52,982 bases of DNA from Pseudomonadota bacterium (GTDB lineage Bacteria > Desulfobacterota > Desulfovibrionia > Desulfovibrionales > Desulfovibrionaceae). The notes beneath the pieces were generated by a model. The model had not been told where the DNA came from and made no database searches. It was given only the letters and a program-made list of their open reading frames with translations. The position numbers and the translations under genes were made by a program. Every line of letters begins with the position of its first letter. Position 1 is the stretch's first letter. Where the stretch lies: contig JAEXRD010000140.1 in assembly GCA_023438245.1 (NCBI GenBank), forward strand, positions 1 through 52,982, written 5' to 3'. Positions 33,193 to 41,721 of the stretch are shown piece after piece.

Positions 33193-33249
33193 GGAGTGTG
33201 CGGGGCGCGCAGACATGAAGGATTCAACTGACCAAGGCATAGGTGTCCG

Positions 33250-34167
33250 GTGGAAATTTTCCAGCATATTTTCAATGCTCTGCAATTCGGCAGCTTCTAC
33301 GCCCTCATCGCCCTGGGCTACACCCTGGTGTACGGCGTGCTGCGGCTCATCAACTTCGCCCACGGCGACATCTTCATGGTCGGCGCGTACATCGCCTATT
33401 TCGTGGCCACCCTGCTGCTCGGCACGGGCGGCGCGGGCCTGGGGCTGGACCCCATGCTGGCCCTGGCCATAACGGTGCCCGCCACCATGCTGCTCACCGC
33501 CCTGGTGGGCGTGACCCTGGAACGCACCATGTACCGCCCGCTGCGGCGCAAGGGAGCGGACAGGCTCTACGTGGTCATCACCGCGCTGATGGCCGGCCTG
33601 ATGCTGGAGAACGGCAACCTGGCCCTGCTGGGTGCCAGCCGCAAGCTGTTCCCCGAGATGCTGCCCAAGGTCATCTGGACCTTCGGCACCATCTCGCTGA
33701 CCAACCTCAAGGTGCTGGTCATCGTGGCCGCCATCGCGGTGTTCGTCCTGCTCGAATTCATCGTCACCAAGACCAAGATCGGCATGGCCATGCGCGGCAT
33801 CAGCTACGACAAGTTCGCCATCCCGCTCATGGGCATCCCGCTGGACACCATCATCGTGTTCACCTTCGTGCTGGGTTCCGGCATGGCCGGGCTGGCGGGC
33901 ATCCTCTTCGCCATGAGCTACCCCATCCTGGAGCCCTACATGGGCGCGCTCATCGGCTGGAAGGCCTTCATCGCGGCGGTGGTCGGCGGCATCGGCGACA
34001 TCCGCGGCGCCATCGTGGGCGGCTTCCTGCTCGGTTTCATCGAAATCGGCGTGGTGGCCTTCTTCCCCAGCACCCTGCGCGACCTGTTCGCCTTCTCGGT
34101 GCTGCTCATCATCCTCTGGCTGAAGCCAACCGGCCTGTACGGCGTGGCCAAGACCACAAAGATCTAG
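33250..34167 (+). CDS. livH: Branched-chain amino acid ABC transporter permease LivH
   Basis: A 305-aa inner-membrane permease with about eight TM helices. FGSFYALIALGYTLVYGVLRLINFAHGDIFMVGAY is the LivH signature at the N-terminus, and GMAMRGISYDKFAIPLMGI the cytoplasmic coupling loop. The start is a GTG at 33250 with a weak ribosome site. It begins the livHMGF run, 57 bp after the second livJ terminator. Confidence 0.92.
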   Translation: MEIFQHIFNALQFGSFYALIALGYTLVYGVLRLINFAHGDIFMVGAYIAYFVATLLLGTGGAGLGLDPMLALAITVPATMLLTALVGVTLERTMYRPLRRKGADRLYVVITALMAGLMLENGNLALLGASRKLFPEMLPKVIWTFGTISLTNLKVLVIVAAIAVFVLLEFIVTKTKIGMAMRGISYDKFAIPLMGIPLDTIIVFTFVLGSGMAGLAGILFAMSYPILEPYMGALIGWKAFIAAVVGGIGDIRGAIVGGFLLGFIEIGVVAFFPSTLRDLFAFSVLLIILWLKPTGLYGVAKTTKI

Positions 34168-34183
34168 CCGGGGGACGCGCCAG

Positions 34184-35197
34184 ATGCAGAAACACACCTT
34201 CACCATCTCCATGTTCGCGGGCATTGCCCTGCTGACCGTGCTGGCCCAGATGGGCGTCATCAACCAGTACCTTCAGTCGGTCATCATGCTCATGGGGGTG
34301 AACATCATCCTCGCGGCCAGCCTGAACCTGGTCAACGGCTACATGGGCGAGTTCTCCTGCGGCCACGGCGGGTTCATGTGCGTGGGCGCCTACGGCGCCT
34401 CGGTCATGACCGTGCTCTGCTTCAGCAAGAACGCCATCCTGGGCGCGCCGCTGCTGCCGGACTCCCTGGCCCTGCTGGCCTTCCCGCTCTCGCTGGCCGT
34501 GGGCGCGCTCCTGGCCGCAGTGGCCGGGCTCATCGTGGCCATTCCCAGCTTCAAGACCCGCGGCGACTACCTGGCCATCATCACCCTGGCGGCCAACTAC
34601 ATGGTCATCAGCGCCATCAACAACCTGGAGATCATCGGCGGCCCGCGCGGCTTCATGGGCATGAACGCCACCATCAACGCCATGAGCGCGGTGGTGAAGC
34701 TGCCCTGGATGCTCATCTGGGTGTGCCTGGGCACGGTGTTCAGCGTGTGGCTGCTCAGGCGCTTCGTCTCCAGCACTCTGGGCAAGGGCGTGCCCGCCAT
34801 CGCCCAGGACGAGATCGCCGCCGAAATCATGAGCGTGAACACCAACCGCATGAAGCTCATCGCCTTCATGCTCTCCTCGGGCCTGGCGGGCCTGGCGGGC
34901 GGTCTGTTCGCCCACATGCTGGGCTACGTGAACCCCAACAGCTTCGACATCCTCAAGTCCACCGAGGTCATGGTCATGGTCTACCTGGGCGGCATGGGCT
35001 CGCTCTCGGGCGCCACCCTGTCGGCGGTGCTGTTCACCGTGCTGCTTGAGGTGCTGCGTCCCCTGGAGATCTGGAAGTGGGTGGTCATTCCCCTGCTCCT
35101 CATCCTGCTGATGCAGTTCCGCCCCGAGGGCCTCATGGGGAACAAGGAGCTCTCGCAGCTCTTCCCCAAGCTCAAGAAGTACTATTCGTTCAAATAG
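34184..35197 (+). CDS. livM: Branched-chain amino acid ABC transporter permease LivM
   Basis: A 337-aa permease partner of LivH with about nine TM helices. LAASLNLVNGYMGEFSCGHGGFMCVGAYGAS and SFKTRGDYLAIITLAANYM are LivM hallmarks; GGMGSLSGATLSAVLF near the end fits too. It follows livH by 16 bp. Confidence 0.92.
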   Translation: MQKHTFTISMFAGIALLTVLAQMGVINQYLQSVIMLMGVNIILAASLNLVNGYMGEFSCGHGGFMCVGAYGASVMTVLCFSKNAILGAPLLPDSLALLAFPLSLAVGALLAAVAGLIVAIPSFKTRGDYLAIITLAANYMVISAINNLEIIGGPRGFMGMNATINAMSAVVKLPWMLIWVCLGTVFSVWLLRRFVSSTLGKGVPAIAQDEIAAEIMSVNTNRMKLIAFMLSSGLAGLAGGLFAHMLGYVNPNSFDILKSTEVMVMVYLGGMGSLSGATLSAVLFTVLLEVLRPLEIWKWVVIPLLLILLMQFRPEGLMGNKELSQLFPKLKKYYSFK

Positions 35198-35213
35198 GCA
35201 ATTTGGAGAGACC

Positions 35214-35981
35214 ATGTCGCTTCTGCAAGTAAAGGGACTCACCCGCCGCTTCGGCGGTCTCATCGCGGTGAACGACTTCAATATCGAGCTGGACAACCAC
35301 GAGCTCGTGGCGCTCATCGGCCCCAACGGCGCGGGCAAGACCACGGTGTTCAACCTGGTTTCCGGCTTCTACCAGCCCAGCGAAGGCTCCATCACCTTCA
35401 AGGGCAAGGACACCAAGGGCCTGCGGCCCCACCAGGTCACCGGCCTGGGCGTGGCCCGCACCTTCCAGGGCATCCGCCTCTGGGGCGAGATGCACGTGCT
35501 CGACAACATCCGCATCGCCCAGCACCACACCATGGGCTACAGCCTGCTGGACTGCTTCTTGCGCACCAAGAACTACGTGCTGCGCGAAAAGGAGATCGAC
35601 CGGGTGGCCTGGGAGATGATGGAGGCCATGGACCTGAAGGAATACGCCTACGAGCTGCCGCGCAACCTGCCCTACGGCCTGCAGCGCCGCGTGGAGATCG
35701 CCCGGGCCATGAGCCTCAAGCCCTCGCTGCTGCTGCTGGACGAGCCCGCCGCGGGCCTGAACAGCGCCGACGTCGAGGGCCTCATCAAGCTGGTGAGCTG
35801 GATCCACAAGACCTTCCCGGTGACCATCTGGATGATCGAACACCAGATGAAGGTGGTCATGACCCTGTGCACGCGCATCAAGGTCATCGACTTCGGCACC
35901 ACCATCGCCGACGGCACGCCTGAGGAAATCCAGAACAATCCCACCGTCATCAAGGCCTACCTGGGAGACGATACGATTTGA
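35214..35981 (+). CDS. livG: Branched-chain amino acid ABC transporter ATPase LivG
   Basis: A 255-aa ATPase: Walker A GPNGAGKTT, signature LPYGLQRRVEIARAM, Walker B LLLLDEPAAGLN and the switch His in MIEHQMKVV. GVARTFQGIRLWGEMHVLDNI is typical of LivG. GGAGAGACC precedes ATG 35214. Its stop overlaps the livF start. Confidence 0.93.
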   Translation: MSLLQVKGLTRRFGGLIAVNDFNIELDNHELVALIGPNGAGKTTVFNLVSGFYQPSEGSITFKGKDTKGLRPHQVTGLGVARTFQGIRLWGEMHVLDNIRIAQHHTMGYSLLDCFLRTKNYVLREKEIDRVAWEMMEAMDLKEYAYELPRNLPYGLQRRVEIARAMSLKPSLLLLDEPAAGLNSADVEGLIKLVSWIHKTFPVTIWMIEHQMKVVMTLCTRIKVIDFGTTIADGTPEEIQNNPTVIKAYLGDDTI

Positions 35982-36712
35982 ACACGCTGCTTGAAGTCAA
36001 GAACCTCAAGGTTCGCTACGGCAACATCGAGGCCCTTCACGGCATCTCCTTCGACGTCAAGGAGGGGGAGATCGTCACGCTCATCGGCGCCAACGGCGCG
36101 GGCAAGTCCACCACCCTCTTGTCCGTGTGCCGCCTGCCACCGCCGGAGGCCCCCCGCGTGGTCGAGGGCGACATCCTCTACCGGGGCAAGAGCATCCTGA
36201 ACATGCCCCCGCACAAGCTGGTGAGCGACCTGAACATGGCCCTGGTGCCCGAGGGCAGGCGCATCTTCGGCAACCTGACGGTTGAGGAGAACCTCAAGAT
36301 CGCCACCTACGCCCGCAAGGACGGGCACGAGGCCATCGACCGCGACTACGAGCGCGTGTTCGGCCTGTTCCCCCGCCTGGCGGAGCGCCGCAAGCAGCGC
36401 AGCGAGTCGCTCTCCGGCGGCGAGCAGCAGATGCTGGCCGTGGGCCGCGCCATCATGAGCAAGTGCGAGTTCATCATGCTGGACGAACCCAGCATGGGCC
36501 TGGCTCCGCTGCTCATGTACGACATGTTCCGCACCCTGAAGGAGCTGAACGCCGAGGGCCTGACCATCCTGCTCATCGAGCAGAACGCCAACCTGGCCCT
36601 GCGCTTCGCCCACCGAGGCTACGTGCTGGACACCGGCGAAATCGTGGCGAGCGGCTCCTCCGAGCAGTTGCTGGCCGATCCCGAGGTCAAGAAGGCGTAT
36701 CTGGGCGGCTAG
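35978..36712 (+). CDS. livF: Branched-chain amino acid ABC transporter ATPase LivF
   Basis: A 244-aa ATPase: Walker A GANGAGKST, signature LSGGEQQMLAVGRA, Walker B IMLDEPSMGLAP and LIEQNANLAL. The start is a TTG at 35978 that overlaps the livG stop (TTGA), with GGAGACG upstream; no ATG or GTG fits as well. The operon ends at a strong terminator 24 bp downstream. Confidence 0.92.
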   Translation: MNTLLEVKNLKVRYGNIEALHGISFDVKEGEIVTLIGANGAGKSTTLLSVCRLPPPEAPRVVEGDILYRGKSILNMPPHKLVSDLNMALVPEGRRIFGNLTVEENLKIATYARKDGHEAIDRDYERVFGLFPRLAERRKQRSESLSGGEQQMLAVGRAIMSKCEFIMLDEPSMGLAPLLMYDMFRTLKELNAEGLTILLIEQNANLALRFAHRGYVLDTGEIVASGSSEQLLADPEVKKAYLGG

Positions 36713-36735
36713 CCGCCGCGCGCGCACCGAAAACG

Positions 36736-36760
36736 AAGGGGGCCTCTTGGCCCCCTTTTT
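36736..36760 (+). terminator. Intrinsic terminator of the liv operon
   Basis: AAGGGGGCC (36736-36744) and GGCCCCCTT (36749-36757) form a 9-bp stem with a TCTT loop, ending in TTTTT. It separates livF from the convergent CMD gene, whose stop is only 3 bp away. Confidence 0.92.
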
Positions 36761-36762
36761 CT

Positions 36763-37638
36763 TTACCGCACCGCCGCCCCGCCCGCGCTCTCGTCGAACG
36801 CCTCGCGCATGGCGGCAAGCGCATTCAGCGCCGCCGGGAACCCGGCGTACGAAGCCATCTGGATGCCCACCTCCACGATCTCCTCCCTGCTCAGCCCCAC
36901 CTGCAGCCCGGCCTTCACATGCACCTTGAGCTGCGGGCGCATGGTGCCGCGCGCCGCCGCCGCCGCGATCATGGCGATCTCCCTGCGCCGGGCGCTCAAG
37001 CCCGGGCGCGAGATCACGTCCCCGTAGCTGAAGTCCAGGATGAACCCGGCCATGTCCGGCGCAATGTCCGCCAGCGACTCCAGCACAGCACGGCCCGCAC
37101 CCCGGCTGGTGGCCTCCAGCGCGGCCAGGCCCCGCGCCCGGCGGTCGCCGACGCGCGCCTCCGCACGCGCCGGGCGCACCCCGCGCTCCTCGAACACCCT
37201 GCGCGCCGTGGCCAGCGCGTTCAGCCCGGCCGGAAAACCCGCGAACACCGTGGTGACGTAGAGCGTCTCCACCACCTCTGCGGGGGCAAGCCCGGCGTTC
37301 AGCCCGCCGCCGATGTGGAACCTGAGCTGCGGCTCGGCGTTGCCCAGCGCCGCCAGGGCCGCCACGGTGGCCACCTGCCTGTCCGCCAGCCCAAGGCCGG
37401 GCCGGGCGTACACGTCGCCATAGCCGAAGCCCACCACCAGGGCCACCATGTCGGGGGCCACGCCGTCCAGGGCGGCATGCAGCGCAGCCTCGGCCCCCGT
37501 GTCCAGCCCGGCCAGCGCCGCCCTGCCCCGCTCCATGCGTTCGTCGTCCGCCATATCCGCGCCTCCCGTCCGCCCGGCCAGCGCCGGGGTTGAGACCATC
37601 GCCAAAAGCACCAGCATCGTTGCGGCAATCCGTTTCAT
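36763..37638 (-). CDS. Exported tandem carboxymuconolactone decarboxylase-like (AhpD fold) protein
   Basis: A 291-aa protein with a signal peptide (1-21) and two homologous CMD domains (about 40-135 and 170-280). Each has the helical pair seen as RQVATVAALAALG/HIGGGLNAGLAPAEVVE and RREIAMIAAAAARG/HVKAGLQVGLSREEIVE. The CxxC redox motif of AhpD is absent, so it is nearer to the PcaC-like branch; a reaction is unknown. ATG 37638 has GGGGAGG upstream, and the longer open frame has no homology. It is divergent from the LysR gene, its probable regulator. Confidence 0.85.
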   Translation of the reverse strand: MKRIAATMLVLLAMVSTPALAGRTGGADMADDERMERGRAALAGLDTGAEAALHAALDGVAPDMVALVVGFGYGDVYARPGLGLADRQVATVAALAALGNAEPQLRFHIGGGLNAGLAPAEVVETLYVTTVFAGFPAGLNALATARRVFEERGVRPARAEARVGDRRARGLAALEATSRGAGRAVLESLADIAPDMAGFILDFSYGDVISRPGLSARRREIAMIAAAAARGTMRPQLKVHVKAGLQVGLSREEIVEVGIQMASYAGFPAALNALAAMREAFDESAGGAAVR

Positions 37639-37683
37639 GCGCGCCTCCCCTGTTTGCGCAAGGCTAGGACCGCCACTTTCAGA

Positions 37684-37722
37684 TGTGAAATATATTTTAC
37701 AGAGATGATTGATACTGGTATC
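37684..37722. promoter_or_regulatory. Two dyads in the CMD/lysR divergent region
   Basis: TGTGAAATATATTTTACA (37684-37701) is an 18-bp dyad with 8 of 9 pairs matching, centred on TATA, and GATACTGGTATC (37711-37722) is a second 12-bp dyad with 5-bp arms. LysR-type regulators bind such repeats (T-N11-A type) in shared promoters. The region is AT-rich against a very GC-rich background. Confidence 0.6.
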
Positions 37723-37730
37723 GTCTTGAA

Positions 37731-38624
37731 ATGGAACTGCGCCTGCTCCGCTTCTTCGTGGCCGTGGCCGAGGAACTGCACTTCGGCCGGGCGGCCGCAC
37801 GCCTGCACATGGCCCAGCCGCCCCTGAGCCAGGCCATTCGCGGCCTGGAGGAGGAACTGGGCGCGCGCCTGTTCGAGCGCACCAGCCGGTCCGTGCGCCT
37901 CACCGCCGCGGGCGCCGCCCTGCTGCCGGAGGCCCGCGCCCTGCTGGACCACGCCGCCCACGCGGCGGAGCTGGCCCGCCGGGTGCATCTGGGCCAGGCC
38001 GGGGAACTGCGCGTCGGCTACATGAATCCGGCCATGGACGCCGTGCTCTGCCACGCGCTGCCGAAATTCCGCAGCCGCTGGCCCGGCGTGGAGCTGCGCC
38101 TGGTGGAGCTGCCCACGCCCCGGCAACTGGAGGAACTGCGCGCGGGCCGCCTGGACCTGGGCTTCATCCGCCTGGTGGAGGGGGACGGCCAGGACCTGGC
38201 CGGTCTGGAAACCCGGCTGGCCTGCTCCGAGCCGTACGTGCTGGCCCTGCCCGCCGGGCACCGCCTGGAGAGCCTGCGCCGGGCGCCCCTGCGCGAGGTG
38301 GCCGCCGAACCGCTGATCCTGTTTCCGCGCTCCGGCCTGCCCCGACTGCACGATGAGATGCTCGCCGCGCTGCGCGCCACGGGCGTGGAGCCGCGCATCG
38401 CCCAGGAGGTCGGCGGCAAGCACGCCTCGCTGGCGCTGGTGGCGGCGGGCCTGGGCGTGTGCCTGGTTCCGGCCTCCGCCCGGGACTGGAAACGCCGGGG
38501 CGTGGTGCTGCGCCCCGTGGAGCCGGGCCTGCCGAAGGTGCGCATGGCCGCCGCCTGGCGCGCCGGGGAGCCCTGCGCCGCCGCCCGTGCGCTTGCCGAC
38601 CTCGCCTGTGCCGCATCCGCCTAG
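37731..38624 (+). CDS. LysR-family transcriptional regulator
   Basis: A 297-aa regulator with the N-terminal winged HTH (ELRLLRFFVAVAEELHFGRAAARLHMAQPPLSQAIRGLEEELG, residues 2-45 region) and a periplasmic-binding-like effector domain (about 90-295). It resembles the CatR/BenM/CbbR branch with LHFGRAAARLHMAQP. Start ATG 37731 lies right after the GATAC dyad, so autoregulation is likely. Target: the divergent exported CMD gene. Effector unknown. Confidence 0.92.
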   Translation: MELRLLRFFVAVAEELHFGRAAARLHMAQPPLSQAIRGLEEELGARLFERTSRSVRLTAAGAALLPEARALLDHAAHAAELARRVHLGQAGELRVGYMNPAMDAVLCHALPKFRSRWPGVELRLVELPTPRQLEELRAGRLDLGFIRLVEGDGQDLAGLETRLACSEPYVLALPAGHRLESLRRAPLREVAAEPLILFPRSGLPRLHDEMLAALRATGVEPRIAQEVGGKHASLALVAAGLGVCLVPASARDWKRRGVVLRPVEPGLPKVRMAAAWRAGEPCAAARALADLACAASA

Positions 38625-38653
38625 GAGCCGCCCACAATTTCCCCGCCCCCTCC

Positions 38654-38682
38654 TTGTGTGTATTCCAATATTCGATTAGTGT
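38654..38682 (+). promoter_or_regulatory. Candidate promoter of the heme-c chemoreceptor
   Basis: TTGTGT (38654-38659) and TAGTGT (38677-38682) with 17-bp spacing lie in an AT-rich patch, 46 bp upstream of the MCP start. A sigma-28 motif was looked for and not seen. Confidence 0.4.
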
Positions 38683-38728
38683 TCAAAGATGCCCCTCCCC
38701 CTGGGCGACTCCCAATTAGGAGATCCAC

Positions 38729-40321
38729 ATGAGCAGGGAAATCAGCATCAAATGGCGTCTGCTGGCCATCGCCCTGGCGGGCCCCATCGTCGTCTCGCTC
38801 GTCATGGGCGTGCTCCTGGTTCGCAACATCAGCACCTTCTCCACCGAGGGGCTTCTGGAGAAGAGCCGGGCCATCGTCATCATGGCCGAGAGCGCCAGGA
38901 ACGAGATGAGCGCCAAGCTGGAGAGCGGCATCATCCGCCCGCTCTCGGAGATCCCCAAGGACAAGGTGGTCGGCGCGGTGCCCGTGGTCACGGCCATTCG
39001 CATGGCCAGGGAGAATGCCGAGCGCGGCGGCTACAAGTTCCGCGTTCCGAAAATCAGCCCCCGCAACCCGGAAAACGAGCCCACCCCGCAGGAGAGGGCC
39101 GTGCTGGAACAGCTTGAGGCCAAGAACCTCACGGAGCTGATCGTCGAGGAGCCGGACCAGACCCGGTACTTCCGCGCCATCCGCCTCACGCGCGACTGCC
39201 TGTACTGCCACGGCGACCCCAAGGGCGAAGCCGACCCCACCGGCGGCCTCAAGGAGGGCTGGAAAGAGGGCGAGGTGCACGGCGCGTTCGAGATCATCAC
39301 CTCGCACGCCGCGGCAAAGGCCGAGCAGCAGGCGGCCATTCTCACCGTCCTGGGCTGGTCCGCCCTGGTGCTGGCCCTGGTCTTCGGCTTGGCCTGGACC
39401 CTGCTGCAGCGCGGGGTCATCGCCCCCCTCGCGGCCATCCGGGCCTTTGCCGAGCGCGCCGCTGTCGGCGACCTCACCGGGCGGCTGGAGGGCCGCTTCC
39501 AGGCCGAGATGGGCTCCCTTGCCCGCTCCTTCGAGAGCATGATCGACCAGCTCTCCGGCACCATCGGCTCGGTCATGAGCGGAGCGGCGGGAGTCGCCGC
39601 CAGCAGTTCGGAACTGACCTCGGCCTCGCGCTCGGTGTCGCAGGGGGCCGTGGCCCAGGCCGCCAGCGTGGAGGAAATATCCTCCAGCATGGAGCAGATG
39701 ACATCCAACATCGCCCAGAACGCGGAGAACGCCCGCAAGACCGACGACCTGGCCCGGCGCGGTGCCCAGGATGCCGAAAGCGGCGGCAGGGCCGTGGAGC
39801 AGACCGTTGCGGCCATGCGCCAGATATCGGAAAAGATCACCATCGTTGAGGAAATCGCCCGTCAGACCAATCTTCTGGCCCTGAACGCCGCCATCGAGGC
39901 CGCGCGGGCGGGGGAACACGGCAAGGGCTTCGCCGTTGTGGCCGCGGAGGTGCGCAAGCTGGCCGAGCGCAGCGGGCACGCTGCCGGTGAGATCGGTTCG
40001 CTGGCCGTCAGCAGCGTCAGGGTGGCCGACGAGGCCGGGGCCCGGCTGGCCGGACTCATACCCACCATCCAAAGCACGGCGGAACTTGTGCAGGAGATCA
40101 CTGCCGCCAGCCGGGAGCAGAGCACGGGCGCGGATCTCATCAACACCGCCATCCAGCAGTTGGATCATGTCATCCAGCAAAACGCCGCGGCCTCCGAGCA
40201 GATGGCGGCCACTTCAGATTCCCTGGCGAACCAGGCCCAGAGGCTGCAGAGCATCATCAGTTTCTTCCGCATCCGCGAGGAAGGAGGGCGGCCCCGCCAG
40301 CGTCCCATGCCGCCAGAATAG
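38729..40321 (+). CDS. Methyl-accepting chemotaxis protein with periplasmic heme-c sensor domain
   Basis: A 530-aa chemoreceptor: TM1 (about 10-31), a periplasmic DUF3365/Tll0287-like domain (about 35-195) with the heme-c motif CLYCH (Cys157, Cys160, His161), TM2 (about 203-225), HAMP (about 226-280) and a cytoplasmic signalling domain whose hairpin tip reads EEIARQTNLLALNAAIEAARAGE. Covalent heme in the sensor makes it a redox or gas (O2, NO) receptor, as DcrA of Desulfovibrio vulgaris is, although DcrA has a different sensor domain. A GGAGA ribosome site precedes ATG 38729. Confidence 0.9.
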   Translation: MSREISIKWRLLAIALAGPIVVSLVMGVLLVRNISTFSTEGLLEKSRAIVIMAESARNEMSAKLESGIIRPLSEIPKDKVVGAVPVVTAIRMARENAERGGYKFRVPKISPRNPENEPTPQERAVLEQLEAKNLTELIVEEPDQTRYFRAIRLTRDCLYCHGDPKGEADPTGGLKEGWKEGEVHGAFEIITSHAAAKAEQQAAILTVLGWSALVLALVFGLAWTLLQRGVIAPLAAIRAFAERAAVGDLTGRLEGRFQAEMGSLARSFESMIDQLSGTIGSVMSGAAGVAASSSELTSASRSVSQGAVAQAASVEEISSSMEQMTSNIAQNAENARKTDDLARRGAQDAESGGRAVEQTVAAMRQISEKITIVEEIARQTNLLALNAAIEAARAGEHGKGFAVVAAEVRKLAERSGHAAGEIGSLAVSSVRVADEAGARLAGLIPTIQSTAELVQEITAASREQSTGADLINTAIQQLDHVIQQNAAASEQMAATSDSLANQAQRLQSIISFFRIREEGGRPRQRPMPPE

Positions 40322-40393
40322 CAGGGCTCCGGCTCGGACTTGTTCCTTTCCGCACAATACTTGCCAAGGCCCTCGGGCATGTATAGGTGAGGC

Positions 40394-41638
40394 ATGCGCC
40401 GCGATGCGCGCCGCGCACGTCACACCGGAGTGAGCACACCCATGCCCCGCAGCAAGAAACCCGCAGCACCGCAGTTCTGCCCCGCCCCTCCCCTGCCCAT
40501 CCGCCAGGAGATCATGGATATAATGGCCGCCGCCCCACCCACGGTGCGCAAGGCCATGGGCGACCTCATGCTCTCCGTCAAGTCCGGCCTGGACGCGGCG
40601 GGCAAGGCGCCCAAGTTCGTGGACGCCCGCGCCCGCGTCTTCGACTGGCGCTCGCTGCTGCCCATGCTGGCGGACATCCGCAAGCGCCTGGACCGCGACA
40701 TCGACGCCCGCCTGCACCGGCGCGGCAAGGCCCGGCAGGCCCTGGCCGCCCTGGAGGAAAGCTTCGGCAAGCTCCAGCGCGCCCACGAGCAGAAATCGCT
40801 CACCATGGCCATCATCTACGAGCTCATCAACGTGGGCGGCGAGTTCCAGACCCCCGTGGAAGTGCTGGAGCAGAGCGCCGAGGTGCTCATCCAGCTGCTG
40901 GAGGCCGACCTGTTCGTGTGCCGCCTGCGCGATGCCTGCGGCGAGTGGATCAACGTGGCGGCCAACACCATGGGCTGCAGCCAGACGCCCATCTTCGTGC
41001 GCGCCATGGAGGAGAGCATCCCGGGCCATCCTGTCATGCAGGCCGTGGCCACCAAGAGCTGGAGCTACGTGCTCTCCAACAACCTCATGAGCTCGGAGCG
41101 CGGCGGCGAGTCCTACGACTGCGTGGCCTACCAGGAGGGCTTCCGCTCGCGCCTGGCGTTCATCCTGCGCGGCCACGACACCCGGCCCTTCGGCCTCATC
41201 ATGCTCTATTCCAAGTCCTCGGATTTCTTCAGCGACTACGACCACCAGTTCCTGAGCGACTGCTCGCGCATCGTTTCGCTCACCGTGGGCTCGCGCCTGG
41301 AGGTGGGCCGCGACGCTCTGGCCAAGGCCTCCGGCGGCATGGCCCACGTGGGCAACAACGCGCTTTCGGTCATCAAGAACTGCCTGGAGCTGGTGAAGGA
41401 GGACCTGGAGAGCGCCATCCACGCCGCCCAGCCCCTGGAAATGCGTGCCCGGGGCGAGCGCCTGGACCTGGCCCGCGAGGTGGAGCTCATCGGCTGCGCC
41501 CTGGGCGGGGCCGAGCGCCTGCGCGGAGCCATCGCCAACCTGCTGGAGGCCGTGGAGCGCCCGCGCATCATGCATTACATCCGCGGCGAGGAGGTGCTGG
41601 ACCTGGACCCCAACACCTGCCTGCCGCCCGAGGAATAG
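40394..41638 (+). CDS. GAF-domain protein with a lone HisKA-like segment
   Basis: A 414-aa cytoplasmic protein. Residues about 20-120 are helical and basic, about 130-310 form a GAF-like domain (TPVEVLEQSAEVLIQLLEADLFVCRLRD), and about 315-345 read GGMAHVGNNALSVIKNCLELVKEDLE, which resembles the H-box helix of histidine kinases (His319). No HATPase domain follows; the end is helical and acidic. It might be a degenerate kinase or a phosphoacceptor. ATG 40394 has AGGTGAGG upstream; ATG 40442 is an alternative. It follows the MCP by 72 bp. Confidence 0.65.
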   Translation: MRRDARRARHTGVSTPMPRSKKPAAPQFCPAPPLPIRQEIMDIMAAAPPTVRKAMGDLMLSVKSGLDAAGKAPKFVDARARVFDWRSLLPMLADIRKRLDRDIDARLHRRGKARQALAALEESFGKLQRAHEQKSLTMAIIYELINVGGEFQTPVEVLEQSAEVLIQLLEADLFVCRLRDACGEWINVAANTMGCSQTPIFVRAMEESIPGHPVMQAVATKSWSYVLSNNLMSSERGGESYDCVAYQEGFRSRLAFILRGHDTRPFGLIMLYSKSSDFFSDYDHQFLSDCSRIVSLTVGSRLEVGRDALAKASGGMAHVGNNALSVIKNCLELVKEDLESAIHAAQPLEMRARGERLDLAREVELIGCALGGAERLRGAIANLLEAVERPRIMHYIRGEEVLDLDPNTCLPPEE

Positions 41639-41665
41639 CCGGGCCCAGCACCCCGCGCAGCCCGA

Positions 41666-41702
41666 AAAAAAGGCCGCCTTCCAATCCGGAGGGCGGCCTT
41701 TT
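41666..41702. terminator. Bidirectional intrinsic terminator
   Basis: AAAAGGCCGCC pairs with GGCGGCCTTTT, extended by TCC/GGA around a small loop, with A-run before and T-run after (41666-41702). It can stop transcription from both the GAF gene (+) and the acidic repeat gene (-). Confidence 0.9.
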
Positions 41703-41721
41703 GGGTGTGTGTCGGCGTAGG

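Noticed and set aside
36763..37638. AhpD-type peroxide reductase
   Set aside because: Neither CMD domain has the CxxC redox motif.
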